Shown piece after piece: positions 43,227-58,100 of a DNA stretch of 64,000 nucleotides. Within the stretch, counting starts at the first letter, position 1. Each line of letters starts with the position of its first letter. The notes under the pieces were generated by a model. It saw nothing but the letters and a program-made list of their open reading frames with translations, was not told the origin of the DNA and did not search any database. The stretch comes from Gonium pectorale. Its lineage: Eukaryota; Chlorophyta; Chlorophyceae; Chlamydomonadales; Volvocaceae. The translations under genes were made by a program, and so were the position numbers. The stretch spans positions 1,871,687 through 1,935,686 of the forward strand of contig LSYV01000003.1 in NCBI GenBank assembly GCA_001584585.1, written 5' to 3'.

Positions 43227-46163
43227 CCCCACCACTTCTGCCGGCGGGTGGGCAACTCAAAGCCGCGGAACGGGAAGGGACAGCGTTGAGCGTTTGATAT
43301 CTGAGTACAAACACGGGAAGGCTTGCTCGGGAGGTGGCACTTTGTATGTTGACGCATCTCCTTGAGGCTCGTCTCTTGGACTGTCCGGAACACGTTGTCT
43401 CCTTGGCATAAGTAGCGCAGTGCTGGATGGAAGGATTCGCAGTGGATGCCGCATACGGCACGCCGATTGATGTGGTTTTACGCCGTCACCATCTGGTTGT
43501 CTCGCGCGTTTCCATGCCTCTCAGCTCAGTATGTGTTGTTAAAGCATTATGAAGGAGACATCCACAGGCCACATGGGCCCAATATTCAGCGCGTTGGTTG
43601 AAAGCGTAGCAACAGCTGGCCCATCAAGTTGCACTATATCAGTTCCAATCTCAACTTGCGGGACATTGCAGGGCATATGCGGTCCGCTTGTGCAGTTGTC
43701 GGTGAGGTGTCAACGTGTCATGCCTCGCCAGGTCATGATAAACCTTCGACGCGTGGGTCACTTACTTTACGTAACCCTTGGGTCCGTGTTATGCACCGCT
43801 CTGGTCGTGTACGCGGTGCGCTCGCAGGAGCGCACCGCGAGATTCAGCTGTTCCTAAATGGATTATGCAACACTTCCCTGGAATTTGCTGCCCGGGACTC
43901 TGCTGGCGCCGTGCCGGCGTGCAGTCTGACGCATGTGGGCATGCGAGCAGCTGGACAACGTTTGCGAGTTTTAGGTACAAGGCCGCAAGAACAGTTCATT
44001 TACGGACTTACCTCAGCAGTCTATCGGTAACGCTGCCGACGGCGTGCATAATGGCAATTTAAGTGTGTGGGGTTGGCAACGCCATTTCCAGTCGACCGGC
44101 ATGTGTCGCCAGCATCGGAGCATGGATCGCCAGCACCAGTAGCAGAATTCCGCTGCATCTTGACATTTATCGGCTACCAAGTACTGAATCATCTACGGTC
44201 AATTATTCTGGCACATACGGCTTAACGACCCGTGTGTCGGCACTATTGCAATCGCTTGTTCGCCCAGGCAAGCAGGAGGCCGAGGCCGCCACAGGTACCC
44301 TGGGAACGCCCTCCTTAGGCCGAGCCGGTATTGTACTAAGTGCAAGAACACTCTCATACAGGGATAATCGGCCACGATAGTCACGAATCGGCCACTCACA
44401 ACCCGTACCTTTGTCCATGTCAGCACATAGTAAAGTAGTACTACTGGTGTTAGTAGGACAGGAGTGGCAGCATGCTAAGCTATCACCGTATTACTTCAAG
44501 AGTAAAGGGCCCGCGCAGATAAGAGCACTAAAGCATCCCTTCGAGGGAATGACGGGAAGCGCCACCTCTGGAAGATATGGCAGTCCGTAGGTTACGGCCA
44601 CAGCGGATAGCCATGCAGCATCGTCACCCATCAAGTGCACATCGCTATAGAGGGTCATCAAGGATATTGATAGCTTAGTAGAGCCAGCCGCAGCGGTTTT
44701 CGTGCACCGGCTGTGTGAACCCGCTGCAGCCGTTGCACCGAGTCAGAGGCAACCGGACAGGCTTCAAAATGAGGAGCCCATACATGCGGGCAATGCACCG
44801 TCCAGCACGCGCGGTACAAGCACATGCCATGAAACGGGCGACGGAAGGCGGGAGGAGCCTGCTCACGGTGCACCTGGAAAGAACTCCTGAATGCACGCTC
44901 GCCCACGGCATGCAGATGGGACATCGGCGAACCCGCATTCTTGTACTAATCTTGCCTATCCATCCCATCCACGAACAACCGTCCAAAAGCACTCATCCGC
45001 AAGTGGCAATTGAGCTGAGTGGCGAGCGCGTTCTTCATATTTCAGCGCGTGCTGGCCAAAGTACAGAAAGGAACAAATGTGTTCGTAGCGCCCGCATGGA
45101 AATGAGAGAGACCCCGACAGGTTGGATGAAGAATTCAAACCATTCCTGTTGCGCTACGAATAGCCGTTCGCACGAGGTCCGGGCTGCTGCCGTTATCCCG
45201 CGCTCACGCTCATTTGCCCCGTGTCGCAGGTGTCGCCCACACACTGGCACCCACGCGGTGCGCGTCAAAGCACATCAGAGGTTCGATGAATGCATACATC
45301 GACCACCAAGAATGGACAAAAGGTCCAATGATTGTCAACAAGTTCACCGCATTAACGAATTGGGTAACTTTCAGTAAACCCACATGCACTCAATGTTTGA
45401 CGAGCGCAGGCCACAAGACTGCACTTGCACATGCTCACCAACAACTTCTTCGCTGCAGGGGACAATGCTAGTTGGCTGTTCGCCATGCCTGCTATGCCCC
45501 GTCGGTTGAGCGCATGTGCTTTGGAAACCGAAGTCGATCTTATATGTCAGTCACATGCGCGGGATACATGGACACAGCGATAGACGGAGTTCATGGCAAC
45601 AGCATCGTGGACTCCTTCCCTGCCGCTCCCGTACCACTGGGCCGCACTTTGCCGCTGCCCAGCATGAGCCCCCCGTGATCCGCCATTGAGTGGGATCGGC
45701 CTGCGGCGGGCAGCGAAGAATATCTTCTTGAACACGCCGCGATGAGTGACACGGTCAAAGATGGCCGCATAACATGCTGTTAAAGGCGAGGCGGAGGCAT
45801 ACGGGTTTGCCTGATGCGCCTTCCAGCATGTTTTCTAGCAACGTCGCGCGTGGCGTGCATAGCGTGCTACGAACCAGCATGCTAACGGCTTCTTGAAACA
45901 CAGCCTTGTTCCTCATCATAACGGCTACCTGACTTGTTGCCGTTGCCTGCCCGCATCGAGTTTCCTGCAAACCCGATGTCGCTTGGGCGGCCTGCGTGCC
46001 AGGCAGTGACGGCGGTGGGGTGACCACGGGTACGGCTGCTGCGGTGCCCGCTGCTACTATTTTCTCGTTCACCAGGAATGAGACGCTGGCTAAGCGAACC
46101 TCTAACGTAAAATGGTACCTTAAATTTGGCTAAGCGAGCAGAGGAAAATTTAGACATGATGGT
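43227..46163. other. Convergent intergenic region, no gene seen
   Basis: Lies between two 3' ends. Frames up to 220 codons (plus 44715-45377) lack domains and have codon use unlike neighbours. At about 45755-46130 two minus-strand frames could be an alternative last exon of the TmcB-like gene (see that entry). Composition is less GC-rich than the genes. Confidence 0.45.
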
Positions 46164-49100
46164 TCAAACACTTGGCAACTTACCACCAAGCTTGCTGCTC
46201 GTTCCGCCGGCGCCACTGGGACTCCCGCCGTTTCCGCTGGCCCCGCCGAACCCCGACATGCTGTACTTTCCGAGCCCCGCTGCGTGCGTGGCCGTCCCCT
46301 GCTCCCCCAGTATGACTGCCGTGACGAGCGCCTCGCAGTCCACCTCTCCGGGCAGCTGGCTGAGCAGCTCGGCGATGCGGCGCATCTCGTTGTGCGACTT
46401 GCGGAGGAGGGGGCGCAGCTGCAGAACCAGGAACGCCAGGCCCCACACCCAGGCGATGGAGAACATAATGACCTGCTGGACAAGCACCTGCCTGTGGGCC
46501 AACGGGCCGGGTGCACAAGCGGAGCCAATGCTGAGTTACCTTTCCGGATGGTGTGAGTTCTGCGGGCTACGAGCCCGCTCGGGGCGCCTTGGGGCATGAG
46601 TCCCACCGCAGGGACAAGCACATGCAACCCATATGGTCTTGTACCCCTGCAACAGCGGACAGTCCAGTTACGTGACCTACCGGTACGACCCTTGCACCTC
46701 GTCCAGGAACACATTGCTCATCATGGTCTGCGATGCAAAGGAAGGCAAACTGTGTAGAGCGCACAACAACCGTGTGTGGCGCTGTGCACAGCGAAGGGCC
46801 TAGCGGATGCAGGTGTCGCGGGAAGGCAGCGTGTGCGCTCAGCTGGCTCCCATGGAGGTGGATACGTAGAAGTAGTGACCAAGTGTGCACGTTACGTTAC
46901 AGCGTGCCCCTCCACTATAGGACCAACGTAATCTAGCAAGGCCGCAGCAAGCCCTACGCTTCTTTACAACGCATGTCCGGAACGTCACGGCGTGCTCTAA
47001 CTAGCACGTATCGTTAGGCCACCATTCCCTTACCACGCCACACTCGACGTCCGTTTGCGCCGTAGACCAGATGGCGCGGAACTCGGTGCTGTTCATGCCG
47101 GAGGCCTCCGGGGGCTGAAGGATGAGAGACTCGATGTACGAGGACTGCATCTTCAGCAGCACATCCAGCCCGTTTCGAGTTACCTAGCAACGCAGTGGGA
47201 GACACATACGCGATACGCTTGCAGGCGATACAAGAGGGTCAAGTTTAGCATGCTGCTTAGGGCGGCTGCTCTACGATCCCATACCCGTGGGTCGGCACAC
47301 CTAATGCATACGTGCTGGTGGCATCACGATCCAGCTGAAGTCACGCCGGCGCACGTATGACATGAAGGATAGGCGCTTGATCGGGGCGGGTGATACTTTA
47401 CAAGGTGGCGAGCGTGCGCGAGTTACTTCTCTCCATTGACAGTACAGTATGCTTAGACCGTGTAACATTACCCGTGCACGAACAAGAGCGTACGCGAGCC
47501 CACCTCGTAAATGTAATGGTCTGGCGCCGCGCAGATTTCGACGTTATTGCAGAGGCAGTCCCTCGTTTTGTAGAGAACATGCGCAGGCCTCTTGAAGCCG
47601 CCAAATACCACGCCTGTCTCGGCGAGGCGGTAGTGTGGGATCACCGAGTCTGGAGCTGCCTGCATGTTCCATTTGAGGGGGGGGTGTCAGGTCACCTAGG
47701 CCACGGCTCTTGGCAGCTCCATTCTGACCCTTGGCCCTGACCGTTTGCATGCAGAGCCGCCAGGCCTGACAGGCCTAATATGGATAGTTAGGTGCGCAGC
47801 ACATGCTGCCGGCACTTTTGTGCAGCGTTTGTGCTAAGGCTGCTGTAGCCGGTGCAAGTGAGTGCTCCACCGGAGGATACATGGCTGGTTGACACGGGTG
47901 GTGACGACGCACGCTCACAAGTTGTGCGGCCGCACCTCATTTCCGTACAGCATAGTTGCGTACTCCAGGTGGAAGTCCTTGAGCTCCGCGTTCAGGACGG
48001 TCTTGAAGAAGGTGCAAGCTTCAACACTGTGCGCAGCCGCCACCTCCTGCTCAGGACGGGCCACAAGCCAAACCAGTTAAACATTGTGCAGGCAGAAAGG
48101 GAACATTAGCAATGAGGCTGAATATTGGCAGGATATTATCCGTAACCATGCAGAACCATGTTTAATTGATAGGTTAAGCTGCCGTCGCTGCCCTCGCTGT
48201 CGTCTGCAAAGACGCTGGCAAAGGCAGCGGCGCGAACCCTAATTGTCCCCCCACTTACAAGTACATAGAAGAACAGCCGGTGAGCGCGCCTGCGTAATGG
48301 GTTATAGGCAGGTTATCGGCGGGTTATCGAGTCTGCGTGCGGACAGGAGATATTCTGGCGCGAGACTTCAGAGCGCCGAGCAGAGCGCTGCAAATGCTGT
48401 CCCGTCATTTCAGCGGCTCCAAAGAATGTTCGGATTCCAAACTGGAAAGGAAACGTTGGTGGCGCTACTTACACAAGCACGCTGTTGACCAGGTTCAGGG
48501 TGGCAATGGGGGCCGTCATCGCCTGGAGATGCGCAGCGGGAAGGGCGGGCGCACCGTCAGCTACATGACGTAAAGACCTCAACGGCAGGTATCAGCCTAC
48601 ATCACCACAGCGGTCGCCGATAGCTGCCGCGGACAATTCCGCGTAGGGTGCCCTGATGCCGTCAAGTACGTACGCCACACGCCCCTTAAAGGCGACGCTT
48701 GTACCGGAGGATTCCAGTCATTCCTTCCACTTACTTCGAGAGTGTTGCAGCCCACAAGGTTAATGATGATTATGATTAAGCCCCACAAGATGAACGGCAG
48801 GACCAGCGAGTAGGCCAGGCGCTGTGAGGGCACCAGCCGCCTCTTGGTCCGCCCAGCTGCCTTCGCCTGCTGATGCGGTGAGACCTGCGATGCGGAATTT
48901 GAGACCGGGATGCGCGACGGCAGGCATTGGTATTGTCGACTGCTACAGGGTACGAGCTGGAGTCGGCACGATGCAAGTTTGTGCCTCATGCATAGAGTCT
49001 GTCATGTTTGCAATCGGCGGGGGCCAAATGCGCCACATATTATTCACATCGTGTTTGGTGCATGCATGCGACTGCTTAAAATATGGATAGGGACGCTTGA

Positions 49101-52100
49101 ACTGCAAAGGCGTCATCGACCGTGCTGACATGAACGGACCGGACAAGTAAGGGCAATGAAGAAACGGAAACCGTCACGTGCCAGTCGATTGGTTATATGG
49201 AGGCCCAAGCCGCACCTTGGCTCGTCCTCTCCAGAAAGCAAGAGCGTCGAAGACGTTGAGGGTGATCCAGGAACGGCTGCCATGAGCACCGTCGGCGGTG
49301 CCAGACGCCTCCCTTGTTGGGGCGTCGGCGTCGTCGTCCTCCCCCGGGCGGCCCGAGAGGCCTTGGAACCCAAAGTTAATGTTTCCACTGCGCTTGCGTT
49401 GGCGGATCGACGGCTGTTCAAACTGCAGAACATTGTTGTGGCTGGGGCCACTGGCAGCAGCCTTGATAGCCCCGTCTGTTAAGAAGTTTCCGTCGAGGCC
49501 ACCCGGAGCCTCTCTAGTAATCTGGTCTTGCACTGCCTGCATATGCTCCTCCTCCTCGTCCTCCTCCGTGGCCTCAAGCTGCGACAGGGACACCAGCGCA
49601 GGGACACCGCCGACGATGTTGCAAAGTAGGGTAGCCGACATGTCCCAGCGCGCCAAGGGAACACGGGTGTGTGGCGTTGTCATGCACACAAGCCACGGTG
49701 GGTGGGCCGGGGTGCGGCCGTCCGCAGGGTAGCATTAACCGAACCCGTCAACTGCACACGCAGGCCCGCGTGGACGTGCGTGACGGGCACCGGCACTCGT
49801 GAAAGGCATGCCCCACCTTGAGGGACATGTTGGCCAGGCCACGCGTCACACCGAGCGGAATCTGCACGAAGACGTTGTACAGCTTGTGCCTCCGCTGTGA
49901 GAACTGCGGACATCATTCAAGGTGGGGGAAGCGTCAGCGAGCAACAGTAACACAACGGCCCGGAGTTGGCCCCAACGTAAACACTTGAGCCGGGCCAGCA
50001 TATGTAAAGGGATGACATCACGAGCTCAGCTCAATTGCCCAGAGAAAGCATGCCGCTTGCGTTCTCACCTTATTGGCGACATACCAGATGTATGCGCACG
50101 CCAGCATGCACAACAGGCCGCCCTCCAGGCACAGCACGATGAGCTGTATCTTGTATATGGTCCTGCTCTTGGCCACGGTCAGCTGAACCAGCGCGTCCAG
50201 CGTGACTTGATAGGCGGGGAAGACGACGGTAAGGCCGTTGTCCTGCGCACGCCCGTGACCCAGACGCAACGGTTGGCTTTATTCCGCTTAGGCAGACTCA
50301 AGGGCGCAACAACGAGTAGGAGATGGGCCCAATGTCCGCAGCCGCAAGCATAGGTTGTGCAAGTGCAGTTGGAAAAGATGAGGCACCAAGGACGCCACGA
50401 CAGACATCAGGCTCTTGAAGTCAGGCCAGAACGCATCATCAGGCGGACCATGACAAGATGTAAAAACTCAGGCCAGCCGCGTTCAAGCCGAGTTCCCGGT
50501 CGCACCCGGATGAATCTCCAAGTCGACCAATTCGTGTAGTTGGCGCCTTTTTGCACGGTGTACGGTCCGTTGTTGTGCAGATCGTACGCCTTGCTGACGA
50601 AGAGGTTGCCAAGGTCCCAGAGGCCCATGAGGACAGTGGTGGGCGGCGGCAGCGCCCCAGAGGATGCGATTTTGCTTGGATCGCTTGGGTCGTTGGCGTC
50701 GTAGTATACCGTCACGTTGAGGTTGGGCAGGTCCCAGATCTCCTGGGGTACGACGCATGGATTGGACCAAGGTAGGCAACTACGAGTTGAAGGCGGGCGC
50801 TTTGGGGTTTGTGTCTACTGATGCCCTGTGCGGTCTGCTGCTGGCTTGCGCTGCGGAACCTTTCACCGGAAACAATGCCGCATCAAAACTGTTTAACCCC
50901 GCCGTAAGTGCCAGGTAGCGTACCCGTAGGCCATAGTCCGCAGATATGCGGCGCATAGAGCGGAAGCCCAAGTAAACACCGTGGTGGAGCGACTGCGGGA
51001 GGTGATGTAGAAAGACGGCACAATCAAAAGGGGGGCTCAAATTTGTGGGGGTAAGGTTTGGGCAAGAGCGGGGCAAGCAGTAGCTGCAGGAGTTTGGGCA
51101 GTGGTCGGTAGGCCAGTGCACAGGCTAGTATAGTGCATATCGATGCACTACCTTCAATGCGACCCATTGAAGGTAGTGCACTCCTAAGCTAAAAATTGAT
51201 AACCCTCGCAGCTCTCCGTACTTGTGGGAAACGCTGAACAATGAAGTCCCAGTACGGTGTGAGTGCTTATGGAAGGTTTCAGTTCGAATTGCCTCTTTCG
51301 CCGGGAGTTTTGCGCTCAACTCTTAACTCTCTGAGAGTTGCCGTACCGTCCTTGCAGCGCAGTTCGGCGCTGCTTCACATGCCATCGAGCGCATGGGCGT
51401 GTTCTGGAGACATAACTGGCATAGCTGCAGCTTGCTGCGGCGACATCAGCGCCCATTGCCCGAAACGGCCGATGGTGGGCATGGCCTGTACTGTGTTGAG
51501 CCGTATTCGCCACCGGCGCACCTTCATCGAATCTGCCAGGAAATCTAGGTCGTCGTAGATATCCGCAATTGATGCGTTCAACGACTCTCCGAAATTCGGA
51601 ATGCCCTGCAGGAGAGCGAGCAGAGCGAGCCCATCCGGACCGGTGAGCCGTAATATTCCCAGGAGTGCATGTACCAATTGTTTTGTCACTGGCTCAAGTG
51701 CAACAAGTAATGTTCTAGGGGGAGGGGTCAATTTGCCATCCTGCGGTGTGATCGCCTCTGTAGGGGCCGAGCCCGCGGTGCTTGTGAAACAATGGCCGAA
51801 CCTACCTCCACATAGCTGTTGCCCGAGTACAGGCGGTCCAGCATTCTCCCGTTGATTGATATCTCGTGTACACGGCGCGAAGCCATAGCTGCCGTAGCGG
51901 AAGGGCGGTAGGGCACGCGCATACGAGAGATACAATCGGTATCTGGAGACTGGCCCTAACGTGTCCTGGGCATACAAACACGCGTCTCTCTGGAAAGTTA
52001 GCTAGTACTGTGAACTCAACCCTCCAACCGTTGGGCAGTCAACCGATCCAAAAAATGTTTTTTGTGGTAAGTAGTGCCATGGACCTGGTGGGCTGTGTGT

Positions 52101-55100
52101 GTGCATGTTTTACGTATGTATGACAAGACAATGGAAGGCACAACCCACCGACGCTGTTAAGGTCCTCGACGTCCGCCTGCTGAGTGAGCAGTTGCGTCAG
52201 GAGCAACACGAACGTTGCTGTGTGGGCTGCCTGTCGGCCAAGGGCAGGGGACTGGGATTGGTGACGAGAATTTCCTTGCCCATCAACTGACCCGTGGGAT
52301 CCGCCTCGACTGACGCTAATCCTAGTGCCTTCTTCCTCCATGGCTCCACATGATTCCTAGCAGGCAGACGGTCTAAGGGCACGCACAGCGTTAAAAAGTG
52401 ACCCACCAGGAGGGCCGCCACCACACCCATGGCGTGCCAGCGCAACTGGAGGGCAGATTTCTCGGCCTGCACGGGTGCGAGAGTGGAGATGAGCTACGCA
52501 CCGCCGGGCAAGTTTTGAACCGATCCAGTACCAGTTTCCATTCTATGACACGGTGCACGCAAGATGCAGTACGTGCGAAATCGTAAGCAGGTGGGTTGCG
52601 GCGCAACGTGGTTCTGTCGCCGGAGGTCACAGGCAGCGTTGAGCGCCCCAGCACGCACCACCCGACACTCACCACCGGGCTGGTGAGCATCTTGTGCAGC
52701 TTCTTGAACCTCTTGCCCACGCTGTAGTTGGCCACCAGCGCACCCGCCTCGCTCTCCATCTCTGTGTCAGTAGCGCCCTCCCCGCCGCCGCTGCCCGAGC
52801 CGGTAGTGCGGCGCTCCGCCGTCTGGCCGCGCCCATCGACGCCTCCACCTCCGCCGGCAGGCGTGCCGTCCTCCGTGAGCTCCCCCGCGCGGCTGCCGTC
52901 GCTGCCCTCCCTGCTGAGGTCGCCCGGGGAACCCTGCACCAGAGCAACAGACAAATGTGCCACGTTTGTGCAGCAGAATGAGCGCCCACGATGGGCAATA
53001 GGTAGTAGAAACTAGGTGCAGCCAAGGGGGCCACGCAGCTGATTGACGCCACCTCGGCGAATGTGGAAATACACGCATATCGTTCACGCCCACGTATGCC
53101 CACCTGCGTCGGCGGGGGATCGGGGACATGCGGTAGCTGGGGGGGATCCTGTGGGTTGGCGCCGGGGCCCTGCCCGTGAAGCACCCAGTTGTGCACCATG
53201 TTGTGCCTTTTCGCGTCCAGCTTGGAGAGCTGGGGCTGCAGTGACTGCACGTGGGGGAAAGGCCGAAAAGGAAGTTCAAGAAAGCATCCCCTGCCACGTT
53301 TCTGTGAGCCCACAGCTCGCATGAGTCGGTTGGGCCTCGCCCAGGCCCGCGATCGGCATGCATTCCATGTTCTCACTGTGCGACTTAGCGGTTTGCGGCC
53401 GCAGAACGACCGAACCATGCGCCTCGCAGCTGTCAAGCAGGGTATGGAGACATGTCCATGTTTCGTCACACGGTCCCTGCCGACACACCCGCGGGTTGAT
53501 CTCGCCCCTCGCACGGACGATCCCGTGGCTGCCTGGCAGCGGCGAAGCCTTCGTCGGCAGCGGCTCTAGCCCTCCGGCATCGCCGATAACTGCCTCATCC
53601 TCCGGAATCGCAGCCACCGACTGGCCGGCCGGCCGCACGGATTGCTCGTACGCCATGTCGCTGAGGCCGCTCAATTGGCCCGTGATCTTTTGAAAGAAGC
53701 CATCAGGTTCCCCCGTGGCAATCATTGGAGAGATTGCCCTCGCCGGGCCCGGTGCGGTCGGCGCGGTCGCCACCGACAGTCGCGATGGCGTCTGAGGACC
53801 ATTGCCGTTGTTGGCAGTAGCACCGCGAAGCGCACTGATCCGTACAGCGGACACGCCTGCCTGTAAAACGGGCTGGGCCTGAGCCTGCGGCTGTTGCGGC
53901 GGCTTCACGGATGGCGTCAGCAGCCCGGCCAGCGCCGGGGGTTGCTTCTTGCCCGGGCCGCGCGCGTCGATCGCCCCGATACCGGTAACCGAGTGGTGAG
54001 TGTAGGGCGACCCAGCCGCCGCGGCGCTCCTGTCAACCATCGCCATGGAGTTGACGCCAGTAATGGTGTAGGCCCGCCGCGGCGCATAGGCGGCGGCGTC
54101 CCCCCCGGCGGCCTCGGCAGCAGCGCTGCCGAGCAGGAGCCCGTGGGGCGGCTGTTCGCCCGAGTGCGCGTGGCTCATCAGCAGCGCTGTGTCGCCTGCC
54201 CCACCTGGGCTGACCAAGTGCAGGCCGCTGGCACCAGCTCCGGGGATGGATGCTACGGCAACGGCGGGAACCAGGAGGTCCTGCCTTCGGCCTCCACAGA
54301 ACTCCGGCGCCATGAGGCACGACGCGTCGTCATCGTACAGCCAGCGCAGGAAGCCGGGCTGAGCGACGCTGGGCGCGCTGGGCCGCAGCATCAGGAAGGC
54401 CGAGCCGCTGGGCCCCGTGCGCCGCACAGCCTGGACCGTCAGGGCCAGCGCGCAGCCGTCGCTTGCGTGGCACGCGGTAAGCGCGACCGGCAAGCCGACT
54501 TGTGGCTGTTTGGATCTAAGGCCTTTGAGCGCTCCACGGACGGGTCCGCCGGCCCCCCCATTGTCCAACAGAGCCGCTACGCCGCCGGGCGGCAGGGGCA
54601 AGACATCCGCCACGGGAGAACCGACGAGATGTGTTGTGTCCAAGCCCATGACCAGGCCTGACAGAGGGAGCGCAAACACAGGTGCCGGTGGTGTGTGTCC
54701 GAGGCGCTAGGTGGTTAAGCGGCGAGCCGATCTATGGCATGTGGCTTAATACGCATGGCGTACAAGCTGGCCAGCCCCAGGCCCGGGCTTGGAGCGTTAC
54801 CCGGCCTACAGCTCATCAATATAAAATGCATGCAATCATGCAAAATGCAAGCCCTTCGACTACTCAGAGCAAGACAGGACGAAGTCGACCACGTCTTTGC
54901 CCCAGCGGCGTTTGCCAGCAAGCACACGCACCTGCCTGCCCCAGCGGGCACATTGCGTCGGCGCGCACCACCCGGCCCTTCTCGTCCACCTCGAGTACAC
55001 CGGATAGCAGGTCGGCGCGCCACAGCTCCACCTCGAGGACCAGGCTGGGGGCGACGCCCGACGAGGCAGCCGACGTTGCCGCCGCATCTGCCATTTCCAC

Positions 55101-58100
55101 GCCGGCAGTTCCCAGCGAGAGGCGAGTGCTGAGCGACTGCCGGCTCCGGGAGGCCCCATGCTCGGCCCTCTTGGTGCCCTGCCGAGATACTTGGGAGTTT
55201 TCTGAGGACCCCGGGGGCTTGTCCCGTGGCGATGAGGGCTGCTGCACAGCCTGCGACAGCTGCGATGGCAATGGCAGCTGCGGCACCTGTGGCTGTTGCG
55301 GAGGAGCCTGCTGCTGTTGAGCAGTCGCGTTGGCGGCCTTTCTGGACGAACCAGATGAGCTTGGGAGGACCTGTGACGGTGGCCTCGGTACTGGTGTTGG
55401 CAGGATGAGGGCACTCGACCGCTTGGTCTGGAGTGCACGCCCGTGCATCGACCTCTCAGCAGCCACCGAGCCGTTCAGGGAGCTGCTGGCTGACCTCTCC
55501 CTAACGGCCGCGACCCGCGCTGCTAGGGCTGCCGCTACGGCCGACACGGGGGCAGCCGGCGGTGGTGGCGGCAGTAGGGGCTGTGGTGGCGGCGCCGCTG
55601 CCGGCGGCGATGATACTTCTGCGCTTGCCACTGAAGCAGGGCAGATAACAGAGCTATGTCAGCGTGTGCAGTAACAGCTGGCGAAGTAGGGCGCATGGGC
55701 AAACCTCAGCGGCAGTGTGGCCCCAAACAGAGCCAAGAGGTGCCCGTTAGCCCCAGGCAACCCCCAACCCACGCAGGCACACCTAGTGCTTCCAGTGCAG
55801 CTCCATCCTCGTCGTCCAAGTCCGGTGCGGTGCCCATCAGCGACACCGCTGCCTCCAGTTCCTCGGCAGGCAGCTCGTTGGCCTCCGCCACCGGGCCAGC
55901 CCCGGAGGGCCTGTAACCAGCAAGGTGTTCTTCTTGCACACGAGTGAGCTGCCCCTCTGTCAACTGCATGCCTTGCATGCCGGTACTTGCACTTTCCTCA
56001 ACCGACTCCGCAATGGGCCCGGACGTACCACGCTGGCCCACTGACTCAGAATACAAGCGGGAGTGCCTGTTTAAAGGCGCATTCAGAACATTGCTGCCGT
56101 CGCTCCATGTGCTGTGTGATGCAGTGGCCGCGCTGAAGGCAGGCCCCGCCTGCTGCTGCTGCCTGGGCTTGCGCACCAGCCTCACGCGCATGACTGCGGG
56201 CACCGTCTTAGCGCCCAGGAAGTGCGCCGCCAGCTCCGCGTCGCTCGGGCCCAGCAGCGCCGCGAGCTGCTCCAGCTCCTGGCGAGCAGCCTCGTCCGGG
56301 GGCACGTGCACGCCCACGCGCCAGGAGCATCCGGGTGTCTCGGAGGACCTGGTATGCGGGGATGGCGAGGTACCATTTCACTTTCCCCCGATTTCGTGAG
56401 CTATGATGCCTTAGCCTGCATGGCACCCTGGCAGGCACAGCACATAGCGGAAGGCCGTACTCACCGCCTCGCAAGCTCCAGCAGCGCCTTGGTTAATCGC
56501 CGTGCAAAGGCTGCTTGTGCGATCATGGCAGTGCCCTCCAGGACATCGGTTCCTTCCCCAGGAACGCCCAACAGCGCCTCCGTGGCCGACGGCGACAGTC
56601 GCAGCGGGGCACCGTTGGGCGACAAGGCCGCTGCCGCTTCTGGGCCCAGCAATTCCTGATCGTGTGCATCCGGGCGGAACACGTCAATGATCTGCGCCAC
56701 AGAGCGGCCCACCAGAGCCTGCGGCCTGGTGCCGAACAGCTCCGGCGCAGTGTTGTCATCTGCCGACAAGATTGTTCCGGCTAGGTCGACGTTGAGTACC
56801 AGGCGGCGCTCGCACAAGGCCTGCGGTAGGCAAGGACGGGATACGGTCAGCAGACAATGGGACCACAACGACCCAGGGCGTGAACAAAGGCGTGCTTGCT
56901 AATGTTTGGGGTCTGCGTACTTCGAACAGCTGAATTGCATTGGCACTTACGTTTGCAACAGGGCAAAAGAGGGATGGGGCGGCATCCCGAGCAGGGAGTA
57001 GCCCCTATAGTATGGGCACACGCCCCCTCACCTCCACTGCACCGCCCTGCTGCCCCATGCTTCCCTTCTTCATTACCCCCGCCCGACCTGCTCCGTTGTG
57101 ATCGGTACGAGCGACACCACATGTATCTTGGACCCTCCGCCCTCCGCCAGGCGGTGGCTGACTGACAGGCGGAAGGGCCGCGTCCCGGGCCCCTGCTCCT
57201 CGCTGTGGGTGCACAGCGACACGGCCACGCCGCGCCGGCAGCTCAAGGGTGGCGGAGGATCCGTTGAGCCAGCGGACTGGGGGTTGCCCAGCTCCTGGCA
57301 GAGGGTGAAGGGAGCGGAGGGAATGGAGCATCGACTCCCAGTTTGCACGTCCGTACGCAAACGGGCGAGGGAACAACGTGAGCGCACTGAATCGCATGCA
57401 GATCATGAAGCAAGGCCTCTAGCTCCAATGCATGCTGTCACACGCACTGCGCGGGCAGCGCGACACCTCAACGACATCACAATGCACGTAACTGCGGGCT
57501 ACCGCGGCCGGTCGCTCCACGGACCTGCAGCCAGGGCCCGTGCAGGATGTTGGCGGGCTCGGGGATCAGCATCGCCATGCCACCCAGGCGGATGGCCTCC
57601 GCGGAACGGCCCAGCGCTGCCGCCAGGGAGGCAGTGACGTGGCGCACCCTGCCCTTCACGTCCGTCACCAGCAACATGTCCGCGCACTGGAAACCTCCAC
57701 GCGGCGCAAAAGCGGCCAGGTCTTGGCCCTTGCTACCGTAGGACTCGGGGGCGTAGCTGACATGCCCGAGGCCAAGGCCAGCTTCTGGCGGCCCAGGCGG
57801 CAGGCTGTACTCTTCGGGCGGCGAGGAGCGGTGCAGGAGCACCGAGTGTACCTTGACAGAGCCAAAGGCTGCGAAGTAGGGTAGTTGTGGACGCAGGCGA
57901 GGCGTCAGACATATGGCGCTGGGGCAGCGGACTGCAAGGTTACCCCGGCACACCGGGCGCAGCTTGGACCCCAGACTTTGCTGTTGAGGGCACAGCCCAG
58001 CAAGGCGGTTGCGCGCAGCGCCAAGTACAGACGCACGCAAGCAAGACGCCGCAAGAAGCTGGCGTACCTCCGGGTTGCAGGACCGTCTCGAACTCCAAGG

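Noticed and set aside
44715..45377. Plus-strand frame of 220 codons
   Set aside because: Many rare codons, His/Arg-rich without pattern, no homologous feel and no intron signals.
53894..54661. Plus-strand frame of 255 codons
   Set aside because: It is antisense to a TmcB-like exon whose frame carries PAS-like sequence and joins in phase to neighbours; a shadow of GC-rich coding DNA.
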